Shown one piece after another: positions 6,573 to 15,007 of a DNA stretch of 64,000 nucleotides. The notes beneath the pieces are model-generated. The model was not told the DNA's origin and made no database searches. It saw only the letters and a list, made by a program, of their open reading frames with translations. Both the position numbers and the translations under genes were made by a program. This stretch comes from an uncultured Bacteroidales bacterium (GTDB lineage: Bacteria > Bacteroidota > Bacteroidia > Bacteroidales > Muribaculaceae): positions 42,809-106,808 of the forward strand of contig CANPDU010000005.1 of the NCBI GenBank assembly GCA_947573135.1. Reading direction: 5' to 3'. Numbering within the stretch: the first letter of the stretch is position 1; each line of letters begins with the position of its first letter.

Positions 6573-9380
6573 TTATTTCACTGCCACTTTCATCGTCTTC
6601 TTGCCGGCTTTTATAAAATATATACCTGCGTTTTCGGGCAGTTTGACATTATCCTTGCCCGACGCGACGACTATGCCGCCAAGGTTATATACAGTAATAC
6701 TCATGCCTGAGGCTTTCGCTGTATTGCCGTCGATTGTGATAGCTTCATCGCCGTCGCTGACTATGTTTTCGATACCGGTAGTAGTGATTCTGAAGCTGTC
6801 ATAGCTATAGCGGTCGGTTAAGCAGTCTGATGTACCGTCGTCGTATATCGTGTATGTCTTGTGTTCTTCGAGCATACCGTTATTCTCATTATATGTATAG
6901 ACATTTTTCTGGTGAGAGTTCCATACCTCCGGGCCTTCATTTTCGCGGCAGGTTGTTTCTTTGACTATTGTTTCGTCAAGTGTTATGCGGTACGCGTTGT
7001 CGCGTTCGATGGTTTGAACCGTTGTCTTTTGTTTAGTTTCATTCGACCATCGGTCTGCTTCTTGTTCAGTACGGCTGATTTTGGCTTGGTTTCCGTTGAT
7101 TTCGACTTTTGTGATATCGCTTCGGCTGATTTCCCAGTCATTCTTTTCAGCGTTCCATTCATGAATTATTTCATTCGTTCCCTGTATTTCACCGCCAAAG
7201 TTGTAATACTCATCTGCAAGCACTACAACATATTCATCATCATATAAACTGATTGGGTTGAGACTATAAGCTGAAATAGTATAAAAATCATATCTGTAAT
7301 GTGAAATTACTGTCTTGTTTTCGCCTATCCAGCAATTGTTTTCTTGATCCCAGCGATAATCGGCAGACATTCTGAAGCTTATACCGTTCTCATCTTCAGT
7401 TTCTTTCGACTCATATTTTCTTTCATTGATTGCGTAACTTTCATCATCCGACAGTGAGCGTGTGATCATCACTGTAATGCCGTCTTCTGTAACATATGAT
7501 TCCTCGATGGCGTTGGCGTATGTTTTAATCCATGTGCCGTTGTCATAATTGTAATAAGTCCGGACATTATTCTTTACTGTTGTGCGGTTTGCTTCGTCTA
7601 CTTTGCCGCTGCCATTTTCGGCGTAGTACCAGTCTGTGCGCTCGATTGTGCCGTCGGCGAGTGTTTTTTGTTCCAGTTTTTCCGATTGATAGAGTTTGCT
7701 GATGTCTTTAGGGTTAAGCACTTCGTATGTCGAAAGTACAAAGTCGTCATTGTCTCCGTAGGCGAAAAGTTTCTCCGATATCTTGAATTCTTTGCCGTTG
7801 TTGAAGCGCGAAGTTGTGATATATTCGGTGATTGATTCGGGTTTGCCGTTGGTGCCTGTCTTGTAGACTTCTCGGAATTTTGCACCGTCTTCTTCATAGT
7901 TAAGCGTATATTCGTCAAGTGATTCCCACTCATCTTCGCCGGCACCCTTAATACTGAATTCATACTCGTCATAGAGCTCGTTGGTCACCTGTCTGATAAT
8001 TTTTTGCAACTCGCCTGTGGCCGAGTAGTATTCATAAAGATAGTAATCCGGACCGACGCTTTGTGATATTTCTTTGACATAGTAGTACGATTTGTCGTCG
8101 TTGATAACTGCAGGATAGAGCTCCCATTCTGAACGTCCGTAATCGCTTTCAATAAGTTCCGCTTTAACGATTTCTATAAGCGTATGACCATAGCTGTTGG
8201 TCGTAATCTCGCATAATCCGTTATCCAAAACGTGATTCTTTACTGACAGTTCATAGACCTTTGTCCAATTTCCGTCAGTGTAATTGTACTGCGTGAGCGT
8301 ACGGTTGAAGTCCTTGGTGTAGTCGATGTTATCTTCTGCCATATCAGGAGAGTAAACTATCTTTTGATATGGTATGAATTTATCGTCTTTATAATTGTAT
8401 TCGATCTCCACGCTGTCGCCTGACGCATCTCTGTAACACTCGTGGATCATAGACCGTTCTTCATCGACATTCCCGTTTTCGTCATAGATTTTGGTGTATT
8501 CTCCTTGTTTGTCGCCAAAAAAAGTTATAGACTCATTGATGAGCCGCTCCGTCTGATTTTCAGCGTTGATCTCATAATGTCTCGCTGTTAGTCTGTCTTT
8601 GCCGATTTCACTCTCCATACGGCTATAACCTTTGTTATAGAAATATGTCGCATAATATTCTTTGGCCGGCTCAATCCATGTGTAACGGGCTTCATTGTTT
8701 ATATTGCCTTCTTCATCATAGCGTACTTCTCTTGTGATTGCGGCCCCGAGGATATCGACACTTGGAGTATTGGCCGTTTGTCCCTGACGGTATTCAAACT
8801 CATAAGAGATTTCTTTGAAGGGTTTTTCTTCTGAGCCGGTGTTATATATTGTCAGACCGGTGACATAATCGTTTTCGATTATGCGCTCTTCAATACTGTT
8901 GACACGCCAGCCATCCCGTCCGTTTTCCTGACTTTCAATCTTACGCGAAAGCCAGCGGCCTTTTCCGTCGGTTGTATATGTGTAACGCACACTACGGTCT
9001 GACTCCTTCATCATCGTACGATAACCGTGATCATCATATTCTATCGTTACGAGGTTGTCTCTCGTTTCTTCTGAGTTTGTGTTTGTATATATGCGGTCAT
9101 AGCTTGTTACAAGCATTGTGTCGACAGTTTTGGTAACGGCATCAGACGCGTCGAGAGCTGTACCTGAGATGCGGGCGGTCGGAACGCTCTTGTGTTGTCC
9201 TGTCTCGCCGGCGGTTTTCCCTTTAGTGAGGTTCTGAAGCCCTGTGTTCATCGACTTCAGATTGTCAAGTCTTAATTCAGCGCCTGGCATCAGATATGCG
9301 GGAGCTTTTTGGTTCGCACGGGCTGCGACGAAGAGGGTGCCCGTCAGTGTAAAACTTAGAAATAAGTAAAATAATTTCAT
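6573..9380 (-). CDS. Large secreted protein with repetitive beta hairpins and a T9SS-like C-terminal domain
   Basis: A secreted or surface protein of unknown function, about 935 residues from MKLFYLFLSFTLTGTLFVAARA, which is a clear signal peptide. Upstream in-frame ATGs (9404, 9416) are less likely because they delay the signal peptide. The body is a long series of imperfect acidic, aromatic-rich beta segments such as YDDHGYRTM, YDEEGNINNEARYTW and YDENGNVDEE, loosely like YD/RHS-type strands. It ends in an 80-residue domain with VYNLGGIVVASG...GIYFIKAGKKTMKVAVK, the pattern of T9SS cargo sorting domains in Bacteroidales. It is monocistronic, with its own -7 box. An adhesin-like role is possible but not shown. 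Confidence 0.8.
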   Translation of the reverse strand: MKLFYLFLSFTLTGTLFVAARANQKAPAYLMPGAELRLDNLKSMNTGLQNLTKGKTAGETGQHKSVPTARISGTALDASDAVTKTVDTMLVTSYDRIYTNTNSEETRDNLVTIEYDDHGYRTMMKESDRSVRYTYTTDGKGRWLSRKIESQENGRDGWRVNSIEERIIENDYVTGLTIYNTGSEEKPFKEISYEFEYRQGQTANTPSVDILGAAITREVRYDEEGNINNEARYTWIEPAKEYYATYFYNKGYSRMESEIGKDRLTARHYEINAENQTERLINESITFFGDKQGEYTKIYDENGNVDEERSMIHECYRDASGDSVEIEYNYKDDKFIPYQKIVYSPDMAEDNIDYTKDFNRTLTQYNYTDGNWTKVYELSVKNHVLDNGLCEITTNSYGHTLIEIVKAELIESDYGRSEWELYPAVINDDKSYYYVKEISQSVGPDYYLYEYYSATGELQKIIRQVTNELYDEYEFSIKGAGEDEWESLDEYTLNYEEDGAKFREVYKTGTNGKPESITEYITTSRFNNGKEFKISEKLFAYGDNDDFVLSTYEVLNPKDISKLYQSEKLEQKTLADGTIERTDWYYAENGSGKVDEANRTTVKNNVRTYYNYDNGTWIKTYANAIEESYVTEDGITVMITRSLSDDESYAINERKYESKETEDENGISFRMSADYRWDQENNCWIGENKTVISHYRYDFYTISAYSLNPISLYDDEYVVVLADEYYNFGGEIQGTNEIIHEWNAEKNDWEISRSDITKVEINGNQAKISRTEQEADRWSNETKQKTTVQTIERDNAYRITLDETIVKETTCRENEGPEVWNSHQKNVYTYNENNGMLEEHKTYTIYDDGTSDCLTDRYSYDSFRITTTGIENIVSDGDEAITIDGNTAKASGMSITVYNLGGIVVASGKDNVKLPENAGIYFIKAGKKTMKVAVK

Positions 9381-9413
9381 AGTGCGATTTTTTGAATGGT
9401 TCATTATGATGCA

Positions 9414-9421
9414 CAAATATA
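9414..9421 (-). promoter_or_regulatory. -7 box upstream of the large secreted protein
   Basis: Minus-strand TATATTTG exactly matches TAnnTTTG and lies about 34 bp upstream of the chosen start at 9380, in AT-rich DNA. No convincing -33 element is seen. Confidence 0.5.
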
Positions 9422-9433
9422 ACTATTTATTTG

Positions 9434-9634
9434 CTATTTTGTTGTTTTTTTAACATTTGTTTTTGTGCCGTTTTCTCGTTTTATGTTCCGCCCGTGTCGT
9501 TTCAGCGACTCCGCTATTATCCATTGCAGCTGGCCGTTGACCGAGCGGAACTCATGCGCCGCCCATTTTTCGACCGCCTCCATTGTTTCCGGATCGAGAC
9601 GCAGCAGAAACCCCTTGCTTTGTTGCGTGGCCAT
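9434..9634 (-). CDS. Arc-like ribbon-helix-helix DNA-binding protein
   Basis: A 66-residue protein. FLLRLDPETMEAVEKWAAHEFRSV resembles the Arc/MetJ ribbon-helix-helix fold: a short beta strand (KGFLLRL), then two helices with the conserved FRSVNGQ turn. The C-terminal tail is basic (KRENGTKTNVKKTTK). It lies 17 bp downstream of the SPFH gene on the same strand, a pairing I recall from many genomes, so it is probably cotranscribed. It may regulate that operon, but no operator could be identified. Confidence 0.82.
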   Translation of the reverse strand: MATQQSKGFLLRLDPETMEAVEKWAAHEFRSVNGQLQWIIAESLKRHGRNIKRENGTKTNVKKTTK

Positions 9635-9651
9635 TGATAGGTTTCCGGATT

Positions 9652-10629
9652 TTACTGATACAGAGATCCGGTGTTGAGCACAGGCTGTGCAGGTTCGTCA
9701 GCGCAGAGCACCACAAGCAGATTGCTCACCATCGTAGCCTTGCGTTCATCGTCGAGCGCCACTATCTGTTCTTCGTCGAGCTGATCGAGAGCCATTTTAA
9801 CCATCGACACCGCGCCTTCTACGATCTTCTCCCTCGCCGAAATTATAGCCGATGCCTGCTGGCGGCGCAGCATCACCGCCGCGATTTCAGGCGCATATGC
9901 AAGATAGTTCAGACGGGCCTCGACAACCTCTATGCCGGCCATTGCCAGACGCTCGTTCAGTTTCTCCTCGAGCTGTTCGTTGATCTCGCTGGCGTCGCTC
10001 CTGAGCGTTATCTCCTTGTGTTCGCCGTTTTCCTCATCATAGGCATAGCGGCCCGTCACTTCGCGCAGGGCGGCGTCGCTCTGTATCCCGACAAACGCGT
10101 TAAGCGCCTTGGCTATCGAATTGGTCAGAGTCGCCGACGCTGCGGCTTTCTCGTCCGTGCTTACTGCGATTGCCGGCACCTGGTCAGCATCCACGTCAAA
10201 CACTGCGCGGTAGGTGTCCTTAACCTTCCACACCAGCACCATGCCTATCATCACCGGATTGCCCACCTTGTCGTTGACCTTGATCGGAGCGATATCCATG
10301 TTGCGTATGCGCAGCGAGATTTTTTTCTTGGTCATGAACGGATTGACCCAGAAGAAACCCGTCTCGCGGTATGTTCCCTGATATTGGCCGAAGAATATCA
10401 TCACGCGCGCCTGGTTAGGCTGCAGCACGAAGAATCCGCACGCTGTGATAATCATCGTAATCAGCCCGATGCCGCTCATCACCCCTGCGAGCCAGTAGTA
10501 TTCGAAGGGCAGAAACACAAACAGCGCCGCTATTATTGCCGGTATTAAAAGCAGCTCCACGGCGAGCATTGCAAAACCGTTGTAAACCTTTCCCTGATAG
10601 GGGACTTCCTTGTCAATTTGAGCTTTCAT
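9652..10629 (-). CDS. SPFH/Band-7 domain membrane protein
   Basis: A 325-residue membrane protein from MKAQIDKEVPYQG at 10629; the longer track ORF reads through intergenic repeats. Two adjacent hydrophobic segments (about residues 16-65) anchor the N-terminus. They are followed by an SPFH (stomatin/prohibitin) domain containing GFFWVNPF, IRNMDIAPIKVNDKVGNPVMIGMVLVWKV and a helical part with EVVEARLNYLAYAPEIAAVMLRRQQASAIISAREKIVEGAV. SPFH proteins form membrane microdomain scaffolds. The exact role of this subfamily is unknown to me. It is followed by the Arc-like repressor gene. Confidence 0.9.
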   Translation of the reverse strand: MKAQIDKEVPYQGKVYNGFAMLAVELLLIPAIIAALFVFLPFEYYWLAGVMSGIGLITMIITACGFFVLQPNQARVMIFFGQYQGTYRETGFFWVNPFMTKKKISLRIRNMDIAPIKVNDKVGNPVMIGMVLVWKVKDTYRAVFDVDADQVPAIAVSTDEKAAASATLTNSIAKALNAFVGIQSDAALREVTGRYAYDEENGEHKEITLRSDASEINEQLEEKLNERLAMAGIEVVEARLNYLAYAPEIAAVMLRRQQASAIISAREKIVEGAVSMVKMALDQLDEEQIVALDDERKATMVSNLLVVLCADEPAQPVLNTGSLYQ

Positions 10630-10659
10630 AAGTGATATTGTTTTGATATTATTTCGATA

Positions 10660-10667
10660 CAAAAATA
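10660..10667 (-). promoter_or_regulatory. -7 box upstream of the SPFH gene
   Basis: Minus-strand TATTTTTG matches TAnnTTTG about 31 bp upstream of the SPFH start, at the border between AT-rich promoter-like DNA and the GC-rich repeats. Confidence 0.45.
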
Positions 10668-10689
10668 TATAAACAATTTCACATCTCCA

Positions 10690-11245
10690 AAAAAAAAAAT
10701 CATCATCCACCCGCGCCTCTGCGTGAAAACAATTTCTGCACTTCGCGCGACATCCCCTAATCGCTTCTCTGACTGACATTCTCCCTTGCGATCTTCGCGC
10801 CTCTGCGCGAGATACCATAAGCCTGGCGTCGAAGCCGCGCAACATCCCTTAATCGTCTCTTCAGCCAGATTTCCCCTTTGCGCTCCCCGCGCCTCTGCGC
10901 GACATCATCTCCCGGCGAAAAAAGCGTCGGAGACGCTCAATATGTTAATTCCCATAATTAGCGCTGAAAGCGTGGTTTATGGGGTGACAGGCGTCACCCT
11001 CAAATATGCGCATCGGAGCCGCGCGACATTCCATAATCGCCTCTCTGACTGACATTCTCCCTTGCGATCTTCGCGCCTCGGCGTGAGATATTTCCGGCTC
11101 TCCGCGCGATGTTACGCCAAGTGCGTCGGAGACGCTCAATATGTTAATTCCCATAATTAGCGCTGAAAGCGCGGTTTATGGTGTTTCAGGCGTCACTCTG
11201 AAAAAGGCGCGTCGGCGACGCGCGACACCCCCTAATCGCTTCTCC
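10690..11245. repeat. Intergenic repeat cluster
   Basis: A 624-bp gap without a credible gene. A 53-bp unit (CTGACTGACATTCTCCCTTG... to ...GAGATA) occurs at 10762-10814 and 11038-11090 with few differences. A second unit, beginning GCGTCGGAGACGCTCAATAT, occurs at 10924-10996 and 11123-11195, 199 bp apart. Shorter relatives of the GCGCCTCTGCGCGA core recur at about 10714, 10798 and 10888. Several motifs are self-complementary (GCGTCGGAGACGC, GCGTCGGCGACGC). Overlapping track ORFs with HAEARRSQGRMSVREAI are translations of the repeat, not genes. Confidence 0.75.
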
Positions 11246-11253
11246 CCTCCCTG

Positions 11254-11688
11254 CTATTCCAGCGGCTTCCGCATTTTGTTCATCTGGCGTCGGTAGAAAA
11301 CTGTGTCGGGCAGTTTGCTACGGTCAAGCGCGTATTCAAAATATCCCACTATCTCACTATTGCCGGGATTGGTATAATCATACGCTACAAAAATCGAATC
11401 TCCTTCAACTATTTTAGAAAGTCCACCATACCCGGCTCTTCCGCGAAAAATCGAATCACCTACATAAAATTCATATAATTTACCGGGATTACGGTCTAAT
11501 TTAATTTTATAAATAACACCAACCGTATACGCCGTATGGTTGTTCAGACTCTTTGTACGCATTATTTCATAAGGTATCATTAAAGAAAACATGATAATGA
11601 AGCCGGCGGCACAGATATGATCCTCATCATACACCTTCTTTTTCAGATACTTTAATCCAATCATAAATATCTTAGCGAAACTTTTCAT
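11254..11688 (-). CDS. Small single-pass membrane protein of the Rhs island, unknown function
   Basis: 144 residues with one hydrophobic segment (about residues 26-45, ICAAGFIIMFSLMIPYEIM) after a basic N-terminus, then a soluble domain rich in beta strands (YTVGVIYKIKLDRNPGKLYEFYVGDSIF). No family is recognised; the layout recalls DUF3592-like proteins. It is AT-rich and sits last in the minus-strand Rhs island, after the lipoprotein gene. By position it could be an immunity protein for a lost or neighbouring toxin tip, or a recruited orphan. That is a guess from location only. Confidence 0.6.
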   Translation of the reverse strand: MKSFAKIFMIGLKYLKKKVYDEDHICAAGFIIMFSLMIPYEIMRTKSLNNHTAYTVGVIYKIKLDRNPGKLYEFYVGDSIFRGRAGYGGLSKIVEGDSIFVAYDYTNPGNSEIVGYFEYALDRSKLPDTVFYRRQMNKMRKPLE

Positions 11689-11804
11689 AACGAGCTGTTT
11701 GGGGGGATTGTTGACCTGGCAAAAGATTTAGACGCTTGAATATTACGAACTTCCTATGTTTAACTTTTTCAACTGATAAATATTGTTACCTATTTGGTAC
11801 CCAG

Positions 11805-12248
11805 TCAATCCACAGCATATAATGTGTAATTCCCATTTCTGAAATCGAATAGACTGGATTTGTATATAGCAAGGTCGAGCCTTTTATGTGTACCTTTCTC
11901 CTGTCCGAAAACTACAATGATTGAATCTGTATGAGAATCATAGAGCGAATCACAACTATAGAGATCTTCAATTTTGCAAGATTTAATATCATCATTTAGT
12001 AATGTATTATAATCCACAACAATACCACCTTCTACTGCGATGCCATCATCATAAATGATGAGATCAGGTATTGCTGAATAAGTTGAGAGCGTATGTCGAT
12101 TAATTAATTCTATACAGATAAATTTTCTACATTGCTCTTTTAAAACCACTCTGAAATTAGAGTTTTCATATATGTATTCTTTTTCTCCTACTATACATGA
12201 TGCAAAAAGGAATAGCAATGCAATTATTGGTTTTAAACGACGATACAT
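11805..12248 (-). CDS. Lipoprotein; candidate immunity protein for the CHAP-type toxin tip
   Basis: A 147-residue predicted lipoprotein. MYRRLKPIIALLFLFASC is a signal peptide ending in a lipobox (LFASC), so the mature protein would sit in the periplasm or on the outer membrane. No domain is recognised. It begins 46 bp downstream of an orphan Rhs tip carrying a putative peptidoglycan amidase. Toxin-immunity pairs are adjacent in that order, and a cell-wall hydrolase would have to be blocked outside the cytoplasm, which fits a lipoprotein. The immunity role is an inference. Base composition is clearly more AT-rich than the Rhs core. Confidence 0.65.
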   Translation of the reverse strand: MYRRLKPIIALLFLFASCIVGEKEYIYENSNFRVVLKEQCRKFICIELINRHTLSTYSAIPDLIIYDDGIAVEGGIVVDYNTLLNDDIKSCKIEDLYSCDSLYDSHTDSIIVVFGQEKGTHKRLDLAIYKSSLFDFRNGNYTLYAVD

Positions 12249-12294
12249 CTCGATGTCTTTTACATTAATTAATAGATTGATTGAGGCTTTTTCA

Positions 12295-13428
12295 TTACCG
12301 AGTAGTATGTACTCCTATCGAACGCCCTCTAAGATTAAATTCTGGCAAAGAGATATTTGAGGCAGAATGATTTGTTGGGTAAACATATTTTAATACGTTG
12401 TTTGTGGAATTTGGGGACAAATTAACTGCATCATTTTGATTGCCACCCAATATAATAAGACGACCATCTTTATTCCGACCGACAACAAAACCTACATGGC
12501 TGTAATTCATTATCGCTATAGAGCCGAACTGCGGAATGGAATAAGATTGCCCCCATGTTTTGAATGTATAAACAGCCGCATGATTACTCCCTTCTATGCC
12601 TGAGTTTTCTAAACAAAAGTTGACAAAAGCAGCACACCAAGCTGTTTTATCGGTCTGTGACGCAAGAGTGCCTTTTAATTGAGTATAATCAAAATATTTT
12701 AGAATTTCTGGATTATCGCCTGTTTCTGAAATATCTTTATTCATTTCTTCTACTGCAACATCAATCCATGGAGTATTATTCTCATATGTCATTTTTCCGT
12801 TTGAATTATAAAATTCAGTCATAAGCCCGCTCTCACTATTTCCACGGACATTAATATCCATCCAGATTTTATCTCTTTTATAGGATGTTCCGCGATAAAT
12901 TTCATTTTCAGACAGGACCGAAGTATAATTTTTCTCATTAACATCCTCTCTCCAATTTATATCTCCTTCTTCATTTTCGACCCAATCCTTCCCGTCTTCA
13001 TCCACTCTGTTAATCGGATCGCCGCCGCAGTAGGAATATGGGGATATGGGATAGAATTTCCAGGCAAGCGGGTCGGGGGTCGACCAGTTGCCGTAGGGGG
13101 TGAGGATGCGGGCGCCGAAGTCGTAGGCGTTGCGGCCGCCGGAGTGCTCGCGTTCCTTGCCGCCGAAGAGGTAGCGCTGACCGCTCGGCTCTACCGTCGG
13201 CTCGCCGTAGGGATAATAGGTCGTCTCCTGGACTACATTGCCTCGGTTGTCGGCCACGACGGCATTGTTGCCCTGCCAGTCGGTAAGATAGTACATCGTG
13301 CCGCCCTGAGGATCGAAGTAGCCCCCGGCGAATGCCGAGTATTCGAGCTTGCCGTCGCGGGACACATGCGGCCCGACAGACTCTTTGAGACGGTAATAGG
13401 AGTATTCTTCCTTTATGATAGTCAGCAT
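12295..13428 (-). CDS. Orphan Rhs tip with CHAP/TIGR02594-like peptidoglycan amidase domain
   Basis: 377 residues without a signal peptide. Residues about 17-135 copy the end of the Rhs core (VGPHVSRDGKLEYSAF to SPYSYCGGDPIN, then VDEDGK), nearly identical to the full Rhs protein. After that junction an unrelated tip begins. Residues about 280-345 read TAWCAAFVNFCLE, then PQFGSIAI, SHVGFVVG and LGGNQ, with the Cys, His and Asn/Gln layout of CHAP/NlpC-P60-like TIGR02594 domains that cleave peptidoglycan cross-links. Homology to the parent reaches back to an MLT at its start, so this is the 3' remnant of a second rhs gene or a stored cassette. It could be silent, or translated from its own ATG. 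Confidence 0.8.
   Translation of the reverse strand: MLTIIKEEYSYYRLKESVGPHVSRDGKLEYSAFAGGYFDPQGGTMYYLTDWQGNNAVVADNRGNVVQETTYYPYGEPTVEPSGQRYLFGGKEREHSGGRNAYDFGARILTPYGNWSTPDPLAWKFYPISPYSYCGGDPINRVDEDGKDWVENEEGDINWREDVNEKNYTSVLSENEIYRGTSYKRDKIWMDINVRGNSESGLMTEFYNSNGKMTYENNTPWIDVAVEEMNKDISETGDNPEILKYFDYTQLKGTLASQTDKTAWCAAFVNFCLENSGIEGSNHAAVYTFKTWGQSYSIPQFGSIAIMNYSHVGFVVGRNKDGRLIILGGNQNDAVNLSPNSTNNVLKYVYPTNHSASNISLPEFNLRGRSIGVHTTR
13008..13378 (-). repeat. Direct repeat of Rhs core DNA (copy in the orphan tip)
   Basis: A 371-bp segment matching 15571-15941 of the full rhs gene without a gap (constant offset 2563). I counted about 22 differences by eye. It is GC-rich, while the DNA on its 3' side (coding sense) is AT-rich and unrelated in the two copies. 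This is the homology needed for recombination between toxin tips. Confidence 0.9.
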
Positions 13429-13481
13429 AATAGATGACTTAATATAATTATTTTAGCACACTCGCAGCTTGTTAATATCAA

Positions 13482-14198
13482 TTATTCATATTGTACGACC
13501 TCTATCTTCTTGTTGAAATCAAGACCTGTCAGGCCATTGGCTTTGGCTATTTCTACAAAGCGTTCGCTTACAAAGGTACCGGAAAAATTAAATTTAAAAA
13601 AATCAAGATCAATTGGGAATGTACCGTTCACTGCGATCCGGTCAACGCCTAAAATGTGCGTATAACCATATATATAATAATCGTCAATGGATTTGAAAAT
13701 AGGAACTTCCGTATCAATCTTTCTATATTGTGTTGAGCCTATTTCATCACCGATTGACTCCTTTTCATACTCGGAAAAACTGCATTTATCCCATATAATA
13801 TAATCAAACTGTTTAAGCCGAAACGTTCCGACAAAATAATAAAGCGTTGGCTTCCCTTTTATATAGATTCTTACAGGGTACACCCTATGATCTCCAATAT
13901 TTAGCTCCTTTAAGCAGCCAAATGCTTTTTTACTTATAAACGGGACAAGAGTATAAATACAGTTAATAAAATCAATTGTCTTGGCTTTTCGTGATAGTTT
14001 GAACTCCCCGATCGTAGGTTTGAAATCAGGGTATGTCAGACCTTTATATATCCAACGTGCAACCTTAAACAGATTACTCTTATCATACGGATAGCCCTCT
14101 TTTAAATAATTGATGTTATATGGACTGATCTTGCCAACGATTTTATCATTGGTAGTTGTATCGGCGCGATAGAATATTTTTTTCTTTTTAAACCTCAT
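13482..14198 (-). CDS. Putative Rhs immunity protein (second paralog)
   Basis: A 238-residue soluble protein without signal peptide, paralogous to the gene upstream along its whole length. Shared features include HRVYPVRIY, a ...DYIIWDKC motif, DTEVPIFKSIDDY and a C-terminal FVSERFVEIAKANGLTGLDF. The SERF...GL-GLDF ending resembles DUF1629/Imm11- or Imm43-type immunity proteins of polymorphic toxins, recalled by pattern only. The two copies are separated by 57 bp. Such duplications usually accumulate behind a toxin tip and then diverge, so this copy may protect against a variant tip. Confidence 0.72.
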   Translation of the reverse strand: MRFKKKKIFYRADTTTNDKIVGKISPYNINYLKEGYPYDKSNLFKVARWIYKGLTYPDFKPTIGEFKLSRKAKTIDFINCIYTLVPFISKKAFGCLKELNIGDHRVYPVRIYIKGKPTLYYFVGTFRLKQFDYIIWDKCSFSEYEKESIGDEIGSTQYRKIDTEVPIFKSIDDYYIYGYTHILGVDRIAVNGTFPIDLDFFKFNFSGTFVSERFVEIAKANGLTGLDFNKKIEVVQYE

Positions 14199-14255
14199 AA
14201 TGTGTTAAATCAAGAATTATTGATTACGTGACGGTTATTTATGCAATTATACTGA

Positions 14256-14981
14256 TCAGATATATTGTACAATCTCTATTTTCTGTTTAAAATCAAGACC
14301 TATCAGACCATTTGCCTTGGCTGTCTCGACAAATCGTTCACTTACCAGTTTGTTAACAAAGGCGTTATAGAATTTGACATAATCAAGCTCGATTGGAAAT
14401 TTTTCGTTTACAGCAATCGATTCTACCTCCGGCCAATGCGTGGCGCTAAAAGCGTCGAAATCATCGACAGATCTGAATACTGGTACTTCGGTGTCGAGCC
14501 GTTTGTCGTAGATGCTGTCAAGGTCGGCACTTTTGAATGCAAGTTCGGTATCATAAAACCGGCATTTATCCCAAATTATATAATCAGCTTGTTTATAAGG
14601 TAGTACCCCGGCAAAAAAATATAATATAGGCTTCAGCCTATGATAGACTCGGACTGGATAAATCCTATGAGTTCCGAAGTTTAACGGTCTAAGACAGTCA
14701 ACTGCTTTCTTACTGAGGAGCGGTTTGTCAAACATTGAGGTGCTTAGAAAATCCGTGGGCTTGGCTGATTTCATAAGTTCTATACCCCCGAGCAGTGGTT
14801 TAGTACGCGGAAAGATGAAGCCTGACCCTATCAGTCTTTGTACATGATATATCCCACGGGGAGTGTCGACATAGCTGTTCATTCCCTTTAGAAATTCGCG
14901 GCACTGCGGAAACACCCAACCTGTATCCTTATCAATTGTATGCTTTGGACAGTAAAATGTTTTTGATCTCTTTATTTTCAT
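14256..14981 (-). CDS. Putative immunity protein for the Rhs nuclease tip
   Basis: A 241-residue soluble protein starting 26 bp after the rhs stop codon on the same strand, the expected place for the cognate immunity gene. It has no signal peptide, in keeping with neutralising a nuclease in the cytoplasm. The C-terminus LVSERFVETAKANGLIGLDFKQKIEIVQY resembles Imm11 (DUF1629) or Imm43 endings. It is a paralog of the next gene. Both are AT-rich compared with the Rhs core, typical of exchanged tip and immunity cassettes. Binding to the toxin is inferred, not visible. Confidence 0.75.
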   Translation of the reverse strand: MKIKRSKTFYCPKHTIDKDTGWVFPQCREFLKGMNSYVDTPRGIYHVQRLIGSGFIFPRTKPLLGGIELMKSAKPTDFLSTSMFDKPLLSKKAVDCLRPLNFGTHRIYPVRVYHRLKPILYFFAGVLPYKQADYIIWDKCRFYDTELAFKSADLDSIYDKRLDTEVPVFRSVDDFDAFSATHWPEVESIAVNEKFPIELDYVKFYNAFVNKLVSERFVETAKANGLIGLDFKQKIEIVQYI

Positions 14982-15007
14982 AATGTTCAGCTTTTTATGC
15001 GAAAAGA

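Noticed and set aside
9583-10548. 321-aa plus-strand ORF
   Set aside because: It lies entirely opposite the SPFH and Arc-like genes, has His/Arg-rich antisense composition and no family features.
10945-11154. 69-aa ORF with HAEARRSQGRMSVREAI
   Set aside because: A translation of the intergenic repeat; the same peptide arises in the upstream extension of the SPFH ORF.
12295-13428. Orphan Rhs tip as a plain pseudogene
   Set aside because: The frame is intact, the catalytic residues are present and a candidate immunity gene follows. It is treated as a displaced cassette rather than a decayed gene.
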